From Alistipes megaguti (GTDB lineage: Bacteria > Bacteroidota > Bacteroidia > Bacteroidales > Rikenellaceae): 64,000 nucleotides of DNA. The notes under the pieces are model-generated. The model searched no databases. It had not been told where the DNA came from and saw only the letters and a program-made list of their open reading frames with translations. The DNA is taken from positions 3,022,076 to 3,086,075 of the forward strand of contig NZ_LR027382.1 in assembly GCF_900604385.1 (NCBI RefSeq), written 5' to 3'. Of this stretch, positions 1 through 8,627 are shown piece after piece; position 1 is the stretch's first letter, and every line of letters starts with the position of its first letter. Made by a program: the position numbers and the translations under genes.

Positions 1-648
1 TTTGCCCCGGAAGGTGTGGAGCTCGACGCCCTGCAGTTTGGGCATCTCACCCTCGTGGCCGGCCAGCACCGACAGGTGGACCTTGCCGTCGGTGAGCTTG
101 TGCATCACCTCGAGACCCGTCTGAAGGTTCTGCTGCTCACCCTTCAGCGCAAAGTTGTAGTCCGGAGCCAGCGGCGCCGTATCGAACGCCGAGATGAAGA
201 CCGCCTTCGGCGTATCGGCCGGATTGGCAATGATGCCGTACGGCCGCTGGATCAGCATCGGCCACAGGCCCGAACGAAGCAACAGTTCGACAACCTCCTC
301 GCGCGTGGCCTTCCCAAGCGACGGAATCGTGAACGTCTCGTACTCCTGTACGGAGTCCGGCGTCACCGTCACCGTAAGCACCTTGCGCTTCTCGCCGCGG
401 TTGATGGCCGACACCGTGCCGCTGACCGGCGACGTGAAGAGGATCCGCTCGTTGAACTTGTTGAAGAACAACGCCGTTCCGGCCTTCACCCGATCGCCTG
501 CCTTGACCAACAGTTTCGGTGTCACACCCTCGAAATCCAACGGTGAGAGGGCATACTCCGAAGCCATCGGCGCCGTGGCCAACGTCTCCTGAGCCTTACC
601 CACCAGATTGATGTCTAAACCCTTGCGTAGTGTAATGATTTTCGACAT
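1..648 (-). CDS. nqrA: NQR subunit A, partial (3' end outside window)
   Basis: Subunit A of the Na+-translocating NADH:quinone reductase, the membrane complex that couples NADH oxidation to sodium export. Reading the minus strand from the ATG at 646-648 gives MSKIITLRKGLDINLVGKAQ, the characteristic NqrA N-terminus, then an open frame of 216 codons to the window edge with the glycine-rich stretch SPVSGTVSAINRGEKRK near residue 75. The start fits the family. The remaining nqr genes would lie to the left, outside the window. Upstream (649-919) is an intergenic region shared with the divergent tatD gene; it carries two tandem palindromes that could control this operon. NQR would work with the Na+-pumping decarboxylase at 22-25.6 kb. 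Family assignment is firm; the C-terminal half is not visible. Confidence 0.93.
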   Translation of the reverse strand, partial: MSKIITLRKGLDINLVGKAQETLATAPMASEYALSPLDFEGVTPKLLVKAGDRVKAGTALFFNKFNERILFTSPVSGTVSAINRGEKRKVLTVTVTPDSVQEYETFTIPSLGKATREEVVELLLRSGLWPMLIQRPYGIIANPADTPKAVFISAFDTAPLAPDYNFALKGEQQNLQTGLEVMHKLTDGKVHLSVLAGHEGEMPKLQGVELHTFRGK

Positions 649-787
649 GGTGTAAGATTTTGAGTTATTTGTGTGTTGGGTTTTCCCATTTCATTCCTCC
701 GCTCCGACGCCCGCACACGCCCCTTCCCATACGGGATTCCGGCGTTGCTGCGGCCGATTTTCAGATCGTGTCGGATTGACTCTTACT

Positions 788-820
788 GTTAGCGCGCTAA
801 CTCTGTTAGCAGGCTAACAG
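788..820. promoter_or_regulatory. two tandem palindromic operator-like sites
   Basis: Positions 788-801 read GTTAGCGCGCTAAC, a perfect palindrome. Positions 803-820 read CTGTTAGCAGGCTAACAG, the same half-sites around a two-base centre. The centres are 17 bp apart. They lie about 140-170 bp upstream of the nqrA start and about 100 bp upstream of tatD. A degraded -7 box (TACTTTCG on the minus strand, 833-840) would put a minus-strand transcript start just before the sites. This looks like a pair of operators for a dimeric HTH regulator, shape like LacI-type sites. Two overlapping hairpins are the alternative. Confidence 0.5.
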
Positions 821-903
821 CTTTACCGCGTGCGAAAGTACGAATTTTTTTCCGATATCCGCCCGCTCGTCGACCATTATTTCCTAAATTTACTTAAAAT
901 TTC

Positions 904-911
904 TACTTTTG
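904..911 (+). promoter_or_regulatory. -7 box TACTTTTG of tatD
   Basis: TACTTTTG matches the Bacteroidota -7 consensus TAnnTTTG exactly. No clear -33 TTTG is seen. Only 8 bases separate it from the tatD ATG at 920, so the transcript would begin almost at the start codon. Confidence 0.5.
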
Positions 912-919
912 CTCGGAAA

Positions 920-1561
920 ATGGCCCCGTATGTCAACATACACACCCATCGCCCGACGGGTAACGGAATCGAACTCCGGGCCGAAGGCATCCACCCCTGG
1001 AGGGCCGATCGCACAACTGCCGAGGAGTTTGCCGCGCGTTTCGACGCTCGTCCAGACGGTCAAGCCGACGGCCAGTCCGACGGACGTTTTGACGGCCGCG
1101 TGCAGGCCATCGGCGAGATCGGGCTCGATTACGCCTGCGCGGTCGACCGGCAGCTGCAGCTCGACGTGCTGCGAATGCAACTCGCGCTGGCACGGCGCCG
1201 GGGACTGCCCGTCGTGCTGCACTGCGTGAGGGCTTTCGAGCCGCTGATGCACGAACTGGCAGTCTGCCCGCCCCGCGCCGCAGTCTTCCACGGATTCATC
1301 GGATCCCCGGAGCAGGCCCGCCAGGCTCTCGGACGCGGCTACATGCTCTCATTCGGCGAGCGGACGTTCGCCTCACCGAAGAGTCTGCGCGCCCTGCAGG
1401 AGGTGCCGCTCACGCAGCTGTTCCTCGAGACGGACGATGATCCCGTGACGATCGAATCCATCTACGAACGGGTGGCCGCCCTGCGCGGTATCGAACTCGA
1501 AGTGCTGAAGCGGGCCACGCTGGAGAATTATGAACGCATATTCGCAAAACAGAATGGATAA
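920..1561 (+). CDS. tatD: TatD-family metal-dependent hydrolase (putative DNase)
   Basis: 213-residue TIM-barrel hydrolase of the TatD family (metal-dependent 3'-5' exonuclease or related). Seen: N-terminal HTH metal motif in NIHTHRP, GEIGLD near residue 78, VVLHC near 105, VFHGF near 130 and LETDD near 178, all in the expected order. It is shorter than the usual about 255 residues. Residues about 44-60 hold a low-complexity run of DGQ/DGR units (imperfect 12-bp DNA repeats) where family members have a loop. I chose the ATG at 920 because the protein then starts directly at the metal motif and because the -7 box at 904-911 excludes earlier starts. The stop overlaps the next gene's ATG, so the two are probably cotranslated. 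Confidence 0.88.
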   Translation: MAPYVNIHTHRPTGNGIELRAEGIHPWRADRTTAEEFAARFDARPDGQADGQSDGRFDGRVQAIGEIGLDYACAVDRQLQLDVLRMQLALARRRGLPVVLHCVRAFEPLMHELAVCPPRAAVFHGFIGSPEQARQALGRGYMLSFGERTFASPKSLRALQEVPLTQLFLETDDDPVTIESIYERVAALRGIELEVLKRATLENYERIFAKQNG

Positions 1562-2414
1562 CTGGCTGGAGAGAACCGAACTGCTGCTGGGCCGAGAGAA
1601 ACTCGACCGGCTGAAACGCGCACACGTCCTGGTCGTGGGACTCGGCGGCGTGGGAGCCTATGCCGCCGAGATGGTGGCCCGGGCCGGCGTGGGGAGGATG
1701 ACCATCGCCGATGCCGACGCGGTCACCCCCTCGAACATCAACCGCCAGCTCGTCGCCCTGCACTCGACCGTCGGGCGGCAGAAGGCCGACATACTGGCCG
1801 AGCGGCTGCGCGACATCAACCCCGAGATCGAACTCGAGGTCGTCAACCGCTACATCCGCGACGAGGAGACCTACCGGCTGCTCGACGCCGCATCCTACGA
1901 TTATGTGGTCGATGCCATCGACACCCTCTCGCCCAAACTGGCGCTGATTGCCGCCGCCCTCGAACGCCGCTTGCCGCTGGTCAGCTCGATGGGCGCCGGG
2001 GCCAAGATGGACCCCACGAAGCTCGAAATCGCCGACATCTCGAAGACCCACCACTGCCCGCTGGCCCACATGCTCCGCAAACGGCTCCACAAACTCGGGA
2101 TCCGAAGCGGTTTCCGGGCCGTCTTCTCGCCCGAGCCGATGCGCGAAGGGGCGATGATCCTCTGCGAGGAGCAGAACAAGAAGTCGAACGTCGGCACGAT
2201 CTCCTACATCCCGGCGCTGTTCGGCATCGGATGCGCCTCGGTCGTCATCCGCGGGCTGATCGGCGAGCTCGACGCTCCGGCTCAGGCGGGAGCTGCGAAG
2301 CCGGTGGAGCCGGGTGTACGGACGGCTCCGGCAGCAGACTCCGGCGTCCAGGTCCCGGACGGCGCCTCTCCGAAAACGGAACAGCAACAAGACCTTATAA
2401 ATAAAGAGTCATGA
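1554..2414 (+). CDS. tcdA: tRNA threonylcarbamoyladenosine dehydratase
   Basis: E1-like ThiF/MoeB-fold enzyme of the TcdA (CsdL/YgdL) family, which uses ATP to cyclise t6A37 to ct6A37 in tRNAs. The nucleotide-binding GLGGVGAYAAEM lies near residue 26, DADAVTPSNINRQ near 46 and the typical SSMGAGAKMDPTK near 143. It has 286 residues from the ATG at 1554, which overlaps the tatD stop by 8 bases; an in-frame ATG at 1530 adds 8 residues and is less family-like. The last about 35 residues are low-complexity (Ala/Pro/Gly rich) and probably disordered. The stop overlaps the next gene, so tatD, tcdA and the dehydrogenase form one operon. Confidence 0.9.
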   Translation: MDNWLERTELLLGREKLDRLKRAHVLVVGLGGVGAYAAEMVARAGVGRMTIADADAVTPSNINRQLVALHSTVGRQKADILAERLRDINPEIELEVVNRYIRDEETYRLLDAASYDYVVDAIDTLSPKLALIAAALERRLPLVSSMGAGAKMDPTKLEIADISKTHHCPLAHMLRKRLHKLGIRSGFRAVFSPEPMREGAMILCEEQNKKSNVGTISYIPALFGIGCASVVIRGLIGELDAPAQAGAAKPVEPGVRTAPAADSGVQVPDGASPKTEQQQDLINKES

Positions 2415-3349
2415 AACCCAACATCGTCTTTCTGGATGAATACTCGCTGGGCGGAGCCGACCTTTCAGCCATCCGCTCGCTGGGCAACTACACGGCCTAC
2501 GAAACGACCCGTCCCGACGAGATCGTCGGGCGCTGCATGGAGGCCGACATCGTCATCACCAACAAGGTGCCCTTCAATGCCGCCACGCTGCGCGCCCTGC
2601 CCCGGCTGCGGCTGATCTGCATCGCCGCCACGGGCATGAATCACATCGACCTCGCGGCGGCCGCCGAACAGGGCATCGCCGTGAAGAATGCCGTCGGATA
2701 CTCGACCCACTCGGTGACCGAAACCACCATCGGCGCCGCCATCGCCCTCCTGCGGCAGGCGGTCTACTACGACCGCTACACGAAGAAGCACTACGCCGGG
2801 GCCGACCGCCAGTTCCACTTCGGCCGCACGACCCATCAGCTCTACGGCTCGCACTGGGGCATCGTCGGGCTCGGGAACATCGGACACAGCGTCGCACGCG
2901 TGGCCGAAGCCCTCGGCTGCGAGGTGGCCTACACCTCGACGTCGGGCGTCGCACGCCAGGAGGCCTACCCGATGATGCCGCTCGACGCGCTGCTGGCCTG
3001 GGCCGACGTTGTCTCGATCCACTGCCCGCTCAACGACCGCACGCGCGGGCTGATCGGTGCCCGCGAGCTCGCCCGCATGAAGCCGTCGGCCCTCTTGATC
3101 AACGTCGCACGCGGCGGAATTGTCGACGAGGCGGCACTGGCCGCTGCGCTCGATGCCGGTCAGCTGGCCGGAGCCGCACTGGACGTCTTCGTCCACGAAC
3201 CGCTGGAAAAGGGAAATCCCCTGCTCGCGGTCCGCGAACCCGACCGGCTGCTGCTCTCGCCCCACAACGCCTGGTCGCCCGTCGAGGCCGTCGAGGTGCT
3301 GGTCGAGTGCATCGCCCGCAACATCCGCGAAAACTGGAAAAACGACTGA
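2411..3349 (+). CDS. D-2-hydroxyacid dehydrogenase (glycerate dehydrogenase-like)
   Basis: 312-residue NAD(P)-dependent D-isomer 2-hydroxyacid dehydrogenase. Visible features: Rossmann motif GIVGLGNIG near residue 152, NVARGGIVDE near 230 with the catalytic Arg, the later acidic partner in DVFVHEP, and the catalytic His in LLSPHNAWSP near 283. Overall it resembles HprA-type hydroxypyruvate/glycerate dehydrogenases of Bacteroidota, but substrate choice (glycerate, lactate, 2-ketoacids) cannot be settled from sequence alone. The ATG overlaps the tcdA stop by 4 bases (ATGA), implying translational coupling. The gene ends 2 bases before the proX start. Confidence 0.87.
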   Translation: MKPNIVFLDEYSLGGADLSAIRSLGNYTAYETTRPDEIVGRCMEADIVITNKVPFNAATLRALPRLRLICIAATGMNHIDLAAAAEQGIAVKNAVGYSTHSVTETTIGAAIALLRQAVYYDRYTKKHYAGADRQFHFGRTTHQLYGSHWGIVGLGNIGHSVARVAEALGCEVAYTSTSGVARQEAYPMMPLDALLAWADVVSIHCPLNDRTRGLIGARELARMKPSALLINVARGGIVDEAALAAALDAGQLAGAALDVFVHEPLEKGNPLLAVREPDRLLLSPHNAWSPVEAVEVLVECIARNIRENWKND

Positions 3350-3351
3350 CG

Positions 3352-3876
3352 ATGGAGACGCAGCAAATCATCCTGCCGCCGGTCGACGAACGCCGGCAGC
3401 GGGTCTTCGACTGGCTCGATGCCCACGGGATCCGCTACACGTGGTACGAACACCCCGAGGCCCCGACCATCGAGATAGCCCGCCAATACTGGCACAACGA
3501 CGGCTCGAAGCATTGCAAGAACCTCTTCTTCCGCAACCACAAGGGCGACCGACACTACCTCGTCGTATTCGACTGCGAGCAGTCGCTGGCCATCCACGAT
3601 CTGGAGCACCGCCTGCATCAGGGCAAACTGTCGTTCGCCTCGGAGCAGCGCATGGCCCGCTGGCTGGGGCTGCAGCCCGGTTCGGTCTCGCCCTTCGGCC
3701 TCATCAACGATCCGGCGAACCACGTCCACCTCTTCCTCGACGCCAATCTGCGCCGCTGGCCCGCCCTCTCGTTCCACCCGAACGACAACCGCGCCACGGT
3801 GGTCATCCCGCAGGAGGAGTTTGCCAAATTTCTCGCCGCTGTCGGAAATGCCTACGAATATATCGAACTTTACTGA
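3352..3876 (+). CDS. prolyl-tRNA deacylase ProX/YbaK type
   Basis: Free-standing trans-editing domain related to the INS domain of prolyl-tRNA synthetase, which hydrolyses misacylated Ala-tRNA(Pro) or similar. 174 residues, the size of ProX/PrdX. Diagnostic segments are the N-terminal YTWYEHPEAPTIE, the central KHCKNLFFRNHKG with conserved Lys, and GSVSPFGLIND. The ATG at 3352 sits 2 bases after the preceding stop; an upstream in-frame start (3307) would overlap the dehydrogenase and is not needed. Last gene of the tatD operon, followed by a strong terminator at 3908. Two tRNA-Pro genes occur elsewhere in the window, unlinked. Confidence 0.88.
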   Translation: METQQIILPPVDERRQRVFDWLDAHGIRYTWYEHPEAPTIEIARQYWHNDGSKHCKNLFFRNHKGDRHYLVVFDCEQSLAIHDLEHRLHQGKLSFASEQRMARWLGLQPGSVSPFGLINDPANHVHLFLDANLRRWPALSFHPNDNRATVVIPQEEFAKFLAAVGNAYEYIELY

Positions 3877-3907
3877 CGGCTCTTCCGCGCCCACAGCCTG
3901 CAAGAAA

Positions 3908-3942
3908 GGGGGCTGTCTAACAATCTTAGACAGCCCCCTTTT
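3908..3942. terminator. bidirectional rho-independent terminator
   Basis: 13-bp perfect stem (GGGGGCTGTCTAA, 3908-3920, with 3926-3938), 5-base loop CAATC, then TTTT. An A-rich left flank lets it also serve the convergent Bor-like gene. Confidence 0.85.
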
Positions 3943-4304
3943 CATTGATCCGACTTGATTTTTCCATTCTGTACCGGGACCTGCATATCCCGCAACGGGA
4001 TATAAAATTTGGTCTGCGTCGGGGTATAAATACCGAAGGTTATGCCCGAAATCAACATGTTCACAAAGCTTTGGTTGGTCTTTACCACAAAATTCTCCGC
4101 ATCGTTCACATATTCCGAAGCATCGAGTTTGTTTTTGCCAACCGGAACCAGTCCTTCGATGATGTGGTGATTCCACACTTGATTTATCTGCACCAACGGT
4201 TCATTGGGCTTTACATCCCCATACAGGATCCTCGTGGAATAGCAGGAAGTCGCGCTTAACGCGATGGCAAGGCTAAATACCCCCCCCATACATAATTTCT
4301 TCAT
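3942..4304 (-). CDS. Bor-family (phage lambda Bor-like) lipoprotein
   Basis: 120-residue outer-membrane lipoprotein candidate. The signal peptide ends in the lipobox SATSC (Cys at residue 21). The mature part reads WNHHIIEGLVPVG, DASEYVNDAENFVVKTNQ and FVNMLISGITFGIYTPTQ; the HH...GL and FVxxL..IT.GIYTP pattern is that of lambda Bor, a virion-encoded serum-resistance lipoprotein with many bacterial homologues. The gene is visibly more AT-rich than its neighbours, suggesting acquisition. Codons 6-9 sit in a run of eight G (4280-4287 on the plus strand), where slippage would shut the gene off. The 3' end abuts the shared terminator. Function in this host is unknown. Confidence 0.75.
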   Translation of the reverse strand: MKKLCMGGVFSLAIALSATSCYSTRILYGDVKPNEPLVQINQVWNHHIIEGLVPVGKNKLDASEYVNDAENFVVKTNQSFVNMLISGITFGIYTPTQTKFYIPLRDMQVPVQNGKIKSDQ

Positions 4305-4363
4305 AAAATCAAGCCGGTTAAATAAAATTATTCAATTTGTCCGATACTTAAAGCAGGTATTTC

Positions 4364-5893
4364 TCATTTCATCTCGACGAGAACCTTGCCGGTCATCTCC
4401 TCGGGCTGCGGAAGACCCATCAGCTTCAGCACCGTCGGAGCCACGTCGGCCAGAATACCGTTATGAACGGCCTTCACGCGATCCGACACAACCACGATGG
4501 GCACCGGATTGAGCGAGTGCGCCGTATTCGGCGTGCCGTCCGGGTTGATCGCGTTGTCGGCATTGCCGTGGTCAGCGATCATCACCACCTCGTAGCCGTT
4601 GGCCCTGGCTGCCTCAACGACCTTTGCCACGCACTGGTCAACAGCCTTCACGGCCTTCACGATGGCATCGTAGACACCCGTGTGGCCCACCATGTCGCCG
4701 TTGGCAAAGTTCAGGCAGATGAAGTCGAACTTCCGCTCGCCCAGCGCGGCTACCAGTTTGTCGGCAACCTCCGGAGCCGACATCTCGGGCTGAAGGTCGT
4801 ACGTAGCCACCTTCGGCGAGGCAACCAGAATACGCTCCTCACCCGGGAATTTGTCCTCGCGGCCGCCGTTCAGGAAGAAGGTCACGTGGGCATACTTCTC
4901 CGTCTCGGCAATACGCAGCTGTTTCAGACCCTGCTTCGAAACCCACTCGCCGATCGTATCGGGCACGTCGGCCTTGTCGAAGAGGATGTGCAGACCCGTG
5001 AACTTGGCGTCGTACGGCGTCATGCAGCAGTAGTAGAGCGGCATGGTGTGCATCCCGGCCTCCGGCATGTCCTGCTGCGTGAGAACGATCGTCAGCTCCT
5101 TGGCGCGGTCGTTGCGGTAGTTGAAGAAGATCACCAGATCGTTCGGGCGGATCAGTCCGATCGGCTGGCCCGCGGCGTCCACATGGACGATCGGCTTGAT
5201 GAATTCGTCCGTCACCTCGTTGGCGTACGACTTCTCGACGGCTGCCACCATATCCGTGTCGTGCTCGCCCACACCCTCAACAAGGGCGTCGTAGGCAACC
5301 TTCACACGCTCCCAGCGTTTGTCGCGGTCCATGGCGTAGTAGCGGCCGATCACCGTGGCGATCTTGCCGCCCGTCTTCGAAAGGTGCTCCTCCAGTTGGG
5401 CGATGAAGCCCTTGCCGCTGTGCGGGTCGGTATCACGGCCGTCCATGAAGCAGTGTACGTAGGTGCGGTCCGATACGCCGTACTCCTGCGCAATGTCGCA
5501 CAGTTTGAAGAGGTGCTCGAACGACGAGTGCACGCCGCCGGTCGACGTCAGACCCATGAAGTGAACGCCGACACCCTTCTCCTTCGCATACCCGAAAGCC
5601 TTCACGATCTCGGGATTCTTCAGAATCGAGTTGTCGCGGCACGCCCGGTTGATCTTCACCAGATCCTGGTAAACGACACGTCCGGCACCGATATTGAGGT
5701 GACCCACCTCCGAGTTGCCCATCTGCCCCTCGGGGAGACCGACATTCTCGCCGTCGGTGCGCAGTTCGGCGTGGGGATACTTCTCGGTCAGGGCCGAAAT
5801 GTAGGCCGGATGGGCCGTCCAGATCGCATCAGCCTTGTCGTGATGGCCGTCTCCCCAGCCATCGAGGATCATCAATAATACCTTGTTGCTCAT
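4364..5893 (-). CDS. gpmI: 2,3-bisphosphoglycerate-independent phosphoglycerate mutase
   Basis: Glycolytic enzyme interconverting 3- and 2-phosphoglycerate through a phosphoserine intermediate with two Mn2+. 509 residues, normal length. Seen: LMILDGWGDG at the N-terminus (first metal Asp), MGNSEVGHLNIGAGR near residue 58 (catalytic Ser), HCFMDGRDTDP near 145, and the C-terminal metal site VMIADHGNADN with NTAHSLNPVP. The start MSNKVLLMILDGWG is the usual one. alaS begins 20 bases upstream on the same strand (its stop is at 5913), so the two probably form one transcript from the alaS promoter. Confidence 0.96.
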   Translation of the reverse strand: MSNKVLLMILDGWGDGHHDKADAIWTAHPAYISALTEKYPHAELRTDGENVGLPEGQMGNSEVGHLNIGAGRVVYQDLVKINRACRDNSILKNPEIVKAFGYAKEKGVGVHFMGLTSTGGVHSSFEHLFKLCDIAQEYGVSDRTYVHCFMDGRDTDPHSGKGFIAQLEEHLSKTGGKIATVIGRYYAMDRDKRWERVKVAYDALVEGVGEHDTDMVAAVEKSYANEVTDEFIKPIVHVDAAGQPIGLIRPNDLVIFFNYRNDRAKELTIVLTQQDMPEAGMHTMPLYYCCMTPYDAKFTGLHILFDKADVPDTIGEWVSKQGLKQLRIAETEKYAHVTFFLNGGREDKFPGEERILVASPKVATYDLQPEMSAPEVADKLVAALGERKFDFICLNFANGDMVGHTGVYDAIVKAVKAVDQCVAKVVEAARANGYEVVMIADHGNADNAINPDGTPNTAHSLNPVPIVVVSDRVKAVHNGILADVAPTVLKLMGLPQPEEMTGKVLVEMK

Positions 5894-5912
5894 ATCTCTC
5901 TCGTTTTTGATG

Positions 5913-8537
5913 TTATTTTACTTGTGCAGAAATCAGTTCCACGGCCTTGTCAATGGCTGCCTGCAGCCCGTCGGCCTTCTTGCCGCCGGCCGTGGCGAAG
6001 AACGCCTGGCCGCCACCGCCGCCCTGCATCAGTTTCGCCGCCTCGCGGACTACGGCAGCGGCATTGACGCCCTGCGCCGTGATCTCGTCGCCCAGCATCA
6101 CCGTCAGCGTCGGTTTGCCATCGAACAACGACCCTACGACCAGTACCAGGCGCGGAAGACGCTGCCGCAAATTGTAGGCCAGATCCTTCACCAGATCCGG
6201 ACGACGGTCCGTCTGCTGGGCGAAGAGCTGCATGCCCTCCCGCTCGGGAACCGATGCGGCGATCTTGTCGGCCCACTGCGCCACCTGTTCGCGGTGCATC
6301 GCCTCGACCTCCTTCGAAAGCGCCTCGTTGCTCTCGAGCATCTTCTTCACGGCCTGTACCACCTGCGGGTTATTGAGGCTCTCGGCCAGGCTGCGCATCG
6401 TATCCTCGGCTGCGTAGATCATCTTCTCGGCCTGCTCGCCCGTGACGGCCTCGATACGCCGTACGCCGGCCGAAATGGCATTCTCCGAAAGGATCTTGAA
6501 GAAGCCGATCGTTCCGGTCGAACGCGTGTGCGTTCCGCCGCACAACTCGACCGACGTGCCGAAGCGCACCATGCGGACCCGGTCGCCGTACTTCTCGCCG
6601 AAGAGCATCATCGCTCCGGCAGCCTCGGCCTCCTCCTTCGTCGCCGAGCGGTTCTCGATGAGCGGATAGTCGGCACGAACGGCCCGGTTGACCAGATGCT
6701 CCACCTCGCGCAGCTGTCCGGGCGTCACCTTCTGGAAGTGCGAAAAGTCGAATCGCAGCATCTCCGGCGTGACGAGCGAACCCTTCTGCTCGACGTGCGG
6801 GCCCAGCACCTTGCGCAGCGCCTCGTGCAGCAGGTGGGTGGCCGTATGGTTGTTGGCAGCGCTCTGCCGCTTCTCGGGATCAACCTTGGCCGTAAATTCG
6901 GCCGAGGGGTTCTCCGGAAGCTGGTTGACGATGTGGATGATCAGACCGTTCTCCTTCTCGGTAGCCACGACCGGAATGCGCTCGTTAATGCTCTCGATGA
7001 AGCCGATATCGCCGATCTGACCGCCCGAATTGCCGTAGAACGGCGTGCGGTCGAAGACCAGCTGATACGACGTCTTGCCCTTCGACGTCACGCGGCGGTA
7101 GCGGGCAATATGGATCTGCTCGGTGAGCGTATCGTAGCCCGTGAAGATGCTCTCCTTGATCGGGATCAGCTCCACCCAGTCGTCCGTATCGACGGCCGCG
7201 GCGTTGCGCGAACGCTCCTTCTGGGCCTGCAACTCCTGCTCGAAGGCATCCAGGTCGACCTCAACGCCCTGTTCGCGGGCGATCAGCTCGGTCAGGTCGA
7301 TCGGGAAGCCGAACGTATCGTACAGCACGAAGGCATCCTTGCCCGAAATGCGGTTCGCGCCCTCCTTCTTCGTGCGGGCAATCACGCCGTCCAGCAGGTT
7401 GATACCCGTAGCCAGCGTCCGCAGGAAGGCGGCCTCCTCCTCCTCGATCACCTTCATGATGAGCGTCTGCTGCGCCTTCAGCTCGGGGAACTGGCCCCCC
7501 ATCTGCTCAACCAGACCCGGTACCAGCCGGCAGATCGTCGGCTCGGTGAAGCCCAGGTAGGTATAGCCGTAACGAACGGCCCGGCGCAGGATGCGACGGA
7601 TCACGTAGCCCGCCTTGACGTTCGACGGAAGCTGTCCGTCGGCAATCGAGAAGGCGATGGCGCGCAGGTGGTCGGCGATCACGCGCATGGCAACGTCCGA
7701 CTTTTCATCCTCGCCGTAGCGCTTGCCCGCCATGGCGGCGATGCGCGCGATGGTCGGCTGGAAGACGTCCGTATCGTAGTTCGACTTCTTGCCCTGCAGA
7801 ATCATGCACAAGCGCTCGAAACCCATGCCCGTATCGACGTTGCGCGCCGGAAGCTCCTCGAGCGAACCGTTGGCCTTGCGGTTGAACTGCATGAAGACCA
7901 GGTTCCAGATCTCGATCACCTGCGGGTGGCCGGCATTGACCATCTCACGGCCCGGTTTGGCGGCAATCTCCGCCTCGTCACGCAGGTCGTAGTGGATCTC
8001 CGAGCAGGGACCGCACGGGCCCGTATCACCCATCTCCCAGAAATTGTCGTGCTTGTTGCCGCGGATGATGTGGTCCTCGGGCAGGAAGCGCCGCCAGTAG
8101 TCGTAGGCCTCCTGGTCGAACGGCACGCCGTCCTCCTCCGAACCCTCGAATACCGTGGCATACAACCGCTCGGCAGGCAGTTTGTAGACGTCGTGGAGCA
8201 ACTCCCAGGCCCACTCGATCGCCTCCTTCTTGAAGTAGTCGCCGTAGGACCAGTTGCCCAGCATCTCGAACATCGTATGGTGGTAGGTGTCGTGTCCGAC
8301 CTCCTCCAGGTCGTTGTGTTTGCCCGACACGCGAAGGCACTTCTGCGTATCGGCCGCACGCGGATACTTGCGCGGCGCATTGCCCAGGAAGATGTCCTTG
8401 AACTGGTTCATCCCCGCGTTGGTGAACATCAGCGTGGGGTCACCCTTCACCACCATCGGGGCCGAAGGAACGATTACGTGGCCCTTCGACGCAAAGAAGT
8501 CGAGAAAAGCCTGTCTGATTTTATTGGACTCCATCAT
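5913..8537 (-). CDS. alaS: alanyl-tRNA synthetase
   Basis: Class II aminoacyl-tRNA synthetase charging tRNA-Ala. 874 residues in the usual order: N-terminal catalytic domain starting ESNKIRQAFLDFFASKGH, motif 1-3 region, editing domain with the zinc-binding HTATHLLHEAL near residue 565 and CGGTHTRSTG near 670, then a C-terminal oligomerisation/C-Ala domain ending EQ-rich to LISAQVK. Two adjacent ATGs (8537 and 8534) are both possible; the second gives the more typical MESNKIRQ. The promoter is a perfect TAATTTTG box on the minus strand at 8573-8580, nearly back-to-back with the promoter of the divergent M23 gene. Confidence 0.97.
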   Translation of the reverse strand: MMESNKIRQAFLDFFASKGHVIVPSAPMVVKGDPTLMFTNAGMNQFKDIFLGNAPRKYPRAADTQKCLRVSGKHNDLEEVGHDTYHHTMFEMLGNWSYGDYFKKEAIEWAWELLHDVYKLPAERLYATVFEGSEEDGVPFDQEAYDYWRRFLPEDHIIRGNKHDNFWEMGDTGPCGPCSEIHYDLRDEAEIAAKPGREMVNAGHPQVIEIWNLVFMQFNRKANGSLEELPARNVDTGMGFERLCMILQGKKSNYDTDVFQPTIARIAAMAGKRYGEDEKSDVAMRVIADHLRAIAFSIADGQLPSNVKAGYVIRRILRRAVRYGYTYLGFTEPTICRLVPGLVEQMGGQFPELKAQQTLIMKVIEEEEAAFLRTLATGINLLDGVIARTKKEGANRISGKDAFVLYDTFGFPIDLTELIAREQGVEVDLDAFEQELQAQKERSRNAAAVDTDDWVELIPIKESIFTGYDTLTEQIHIARYRRVTSKGKTSYQLVFDRTPFYGNSGGQIGDIGFIESINERIPVVATEKENGLIIHIVNQLPENPSAEFTAKVDPEKRQSAANNHTATHLLHEALRKVLGPHVEQKGSLVTPEMLRFDFSHFQKVTPGQLREVEHLVNRAVRADYPLIENRSATKEEAEAAGAMMLFGEKYGDRVRMVRFGTSVELCGGTHTRSTGTIGFFKILSENAISAGVRRIEAVTGEQAEKMIYAAEDTMRSLAESLNNPQVVQAVKKMLESNEALSKEVEAMHREQVAQWADKIAASVPEREGMQLFAQQTDRRPDLVKDLAYNLRQRLPRLVLVVGSLFDGKPTLTVMLGDEITAQGVNAAAVVREAAKLMQGGGGGQAFFATAGGKKADGLQAAIDKAVELISAQVK

Positions 8538-8572
8538 ATATTATCCTGTTTTCGCATTCTTGTTTCGGGTTG

Positions 8573-8600
8573 CAAAATTACACATTTTAAACTAAATTTG
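8573..8600. promoter_or_regulatory. compact divergent promoter pair alaS / M23
   Basis: On the minus strand 8573-8580 reads TAATTTTG; on the plus strand 8593-8600 reads TAAATTTG. Both match TAnnTTTG, and only 12 bases lie between them, so polymerases firing alaS and the M23 peptidase must compete for overlapping DNA. Confidence 0.65.
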
Positions 8601-8627
8601 CACCTCGCAGCAAGAGATTTTTCGGCA

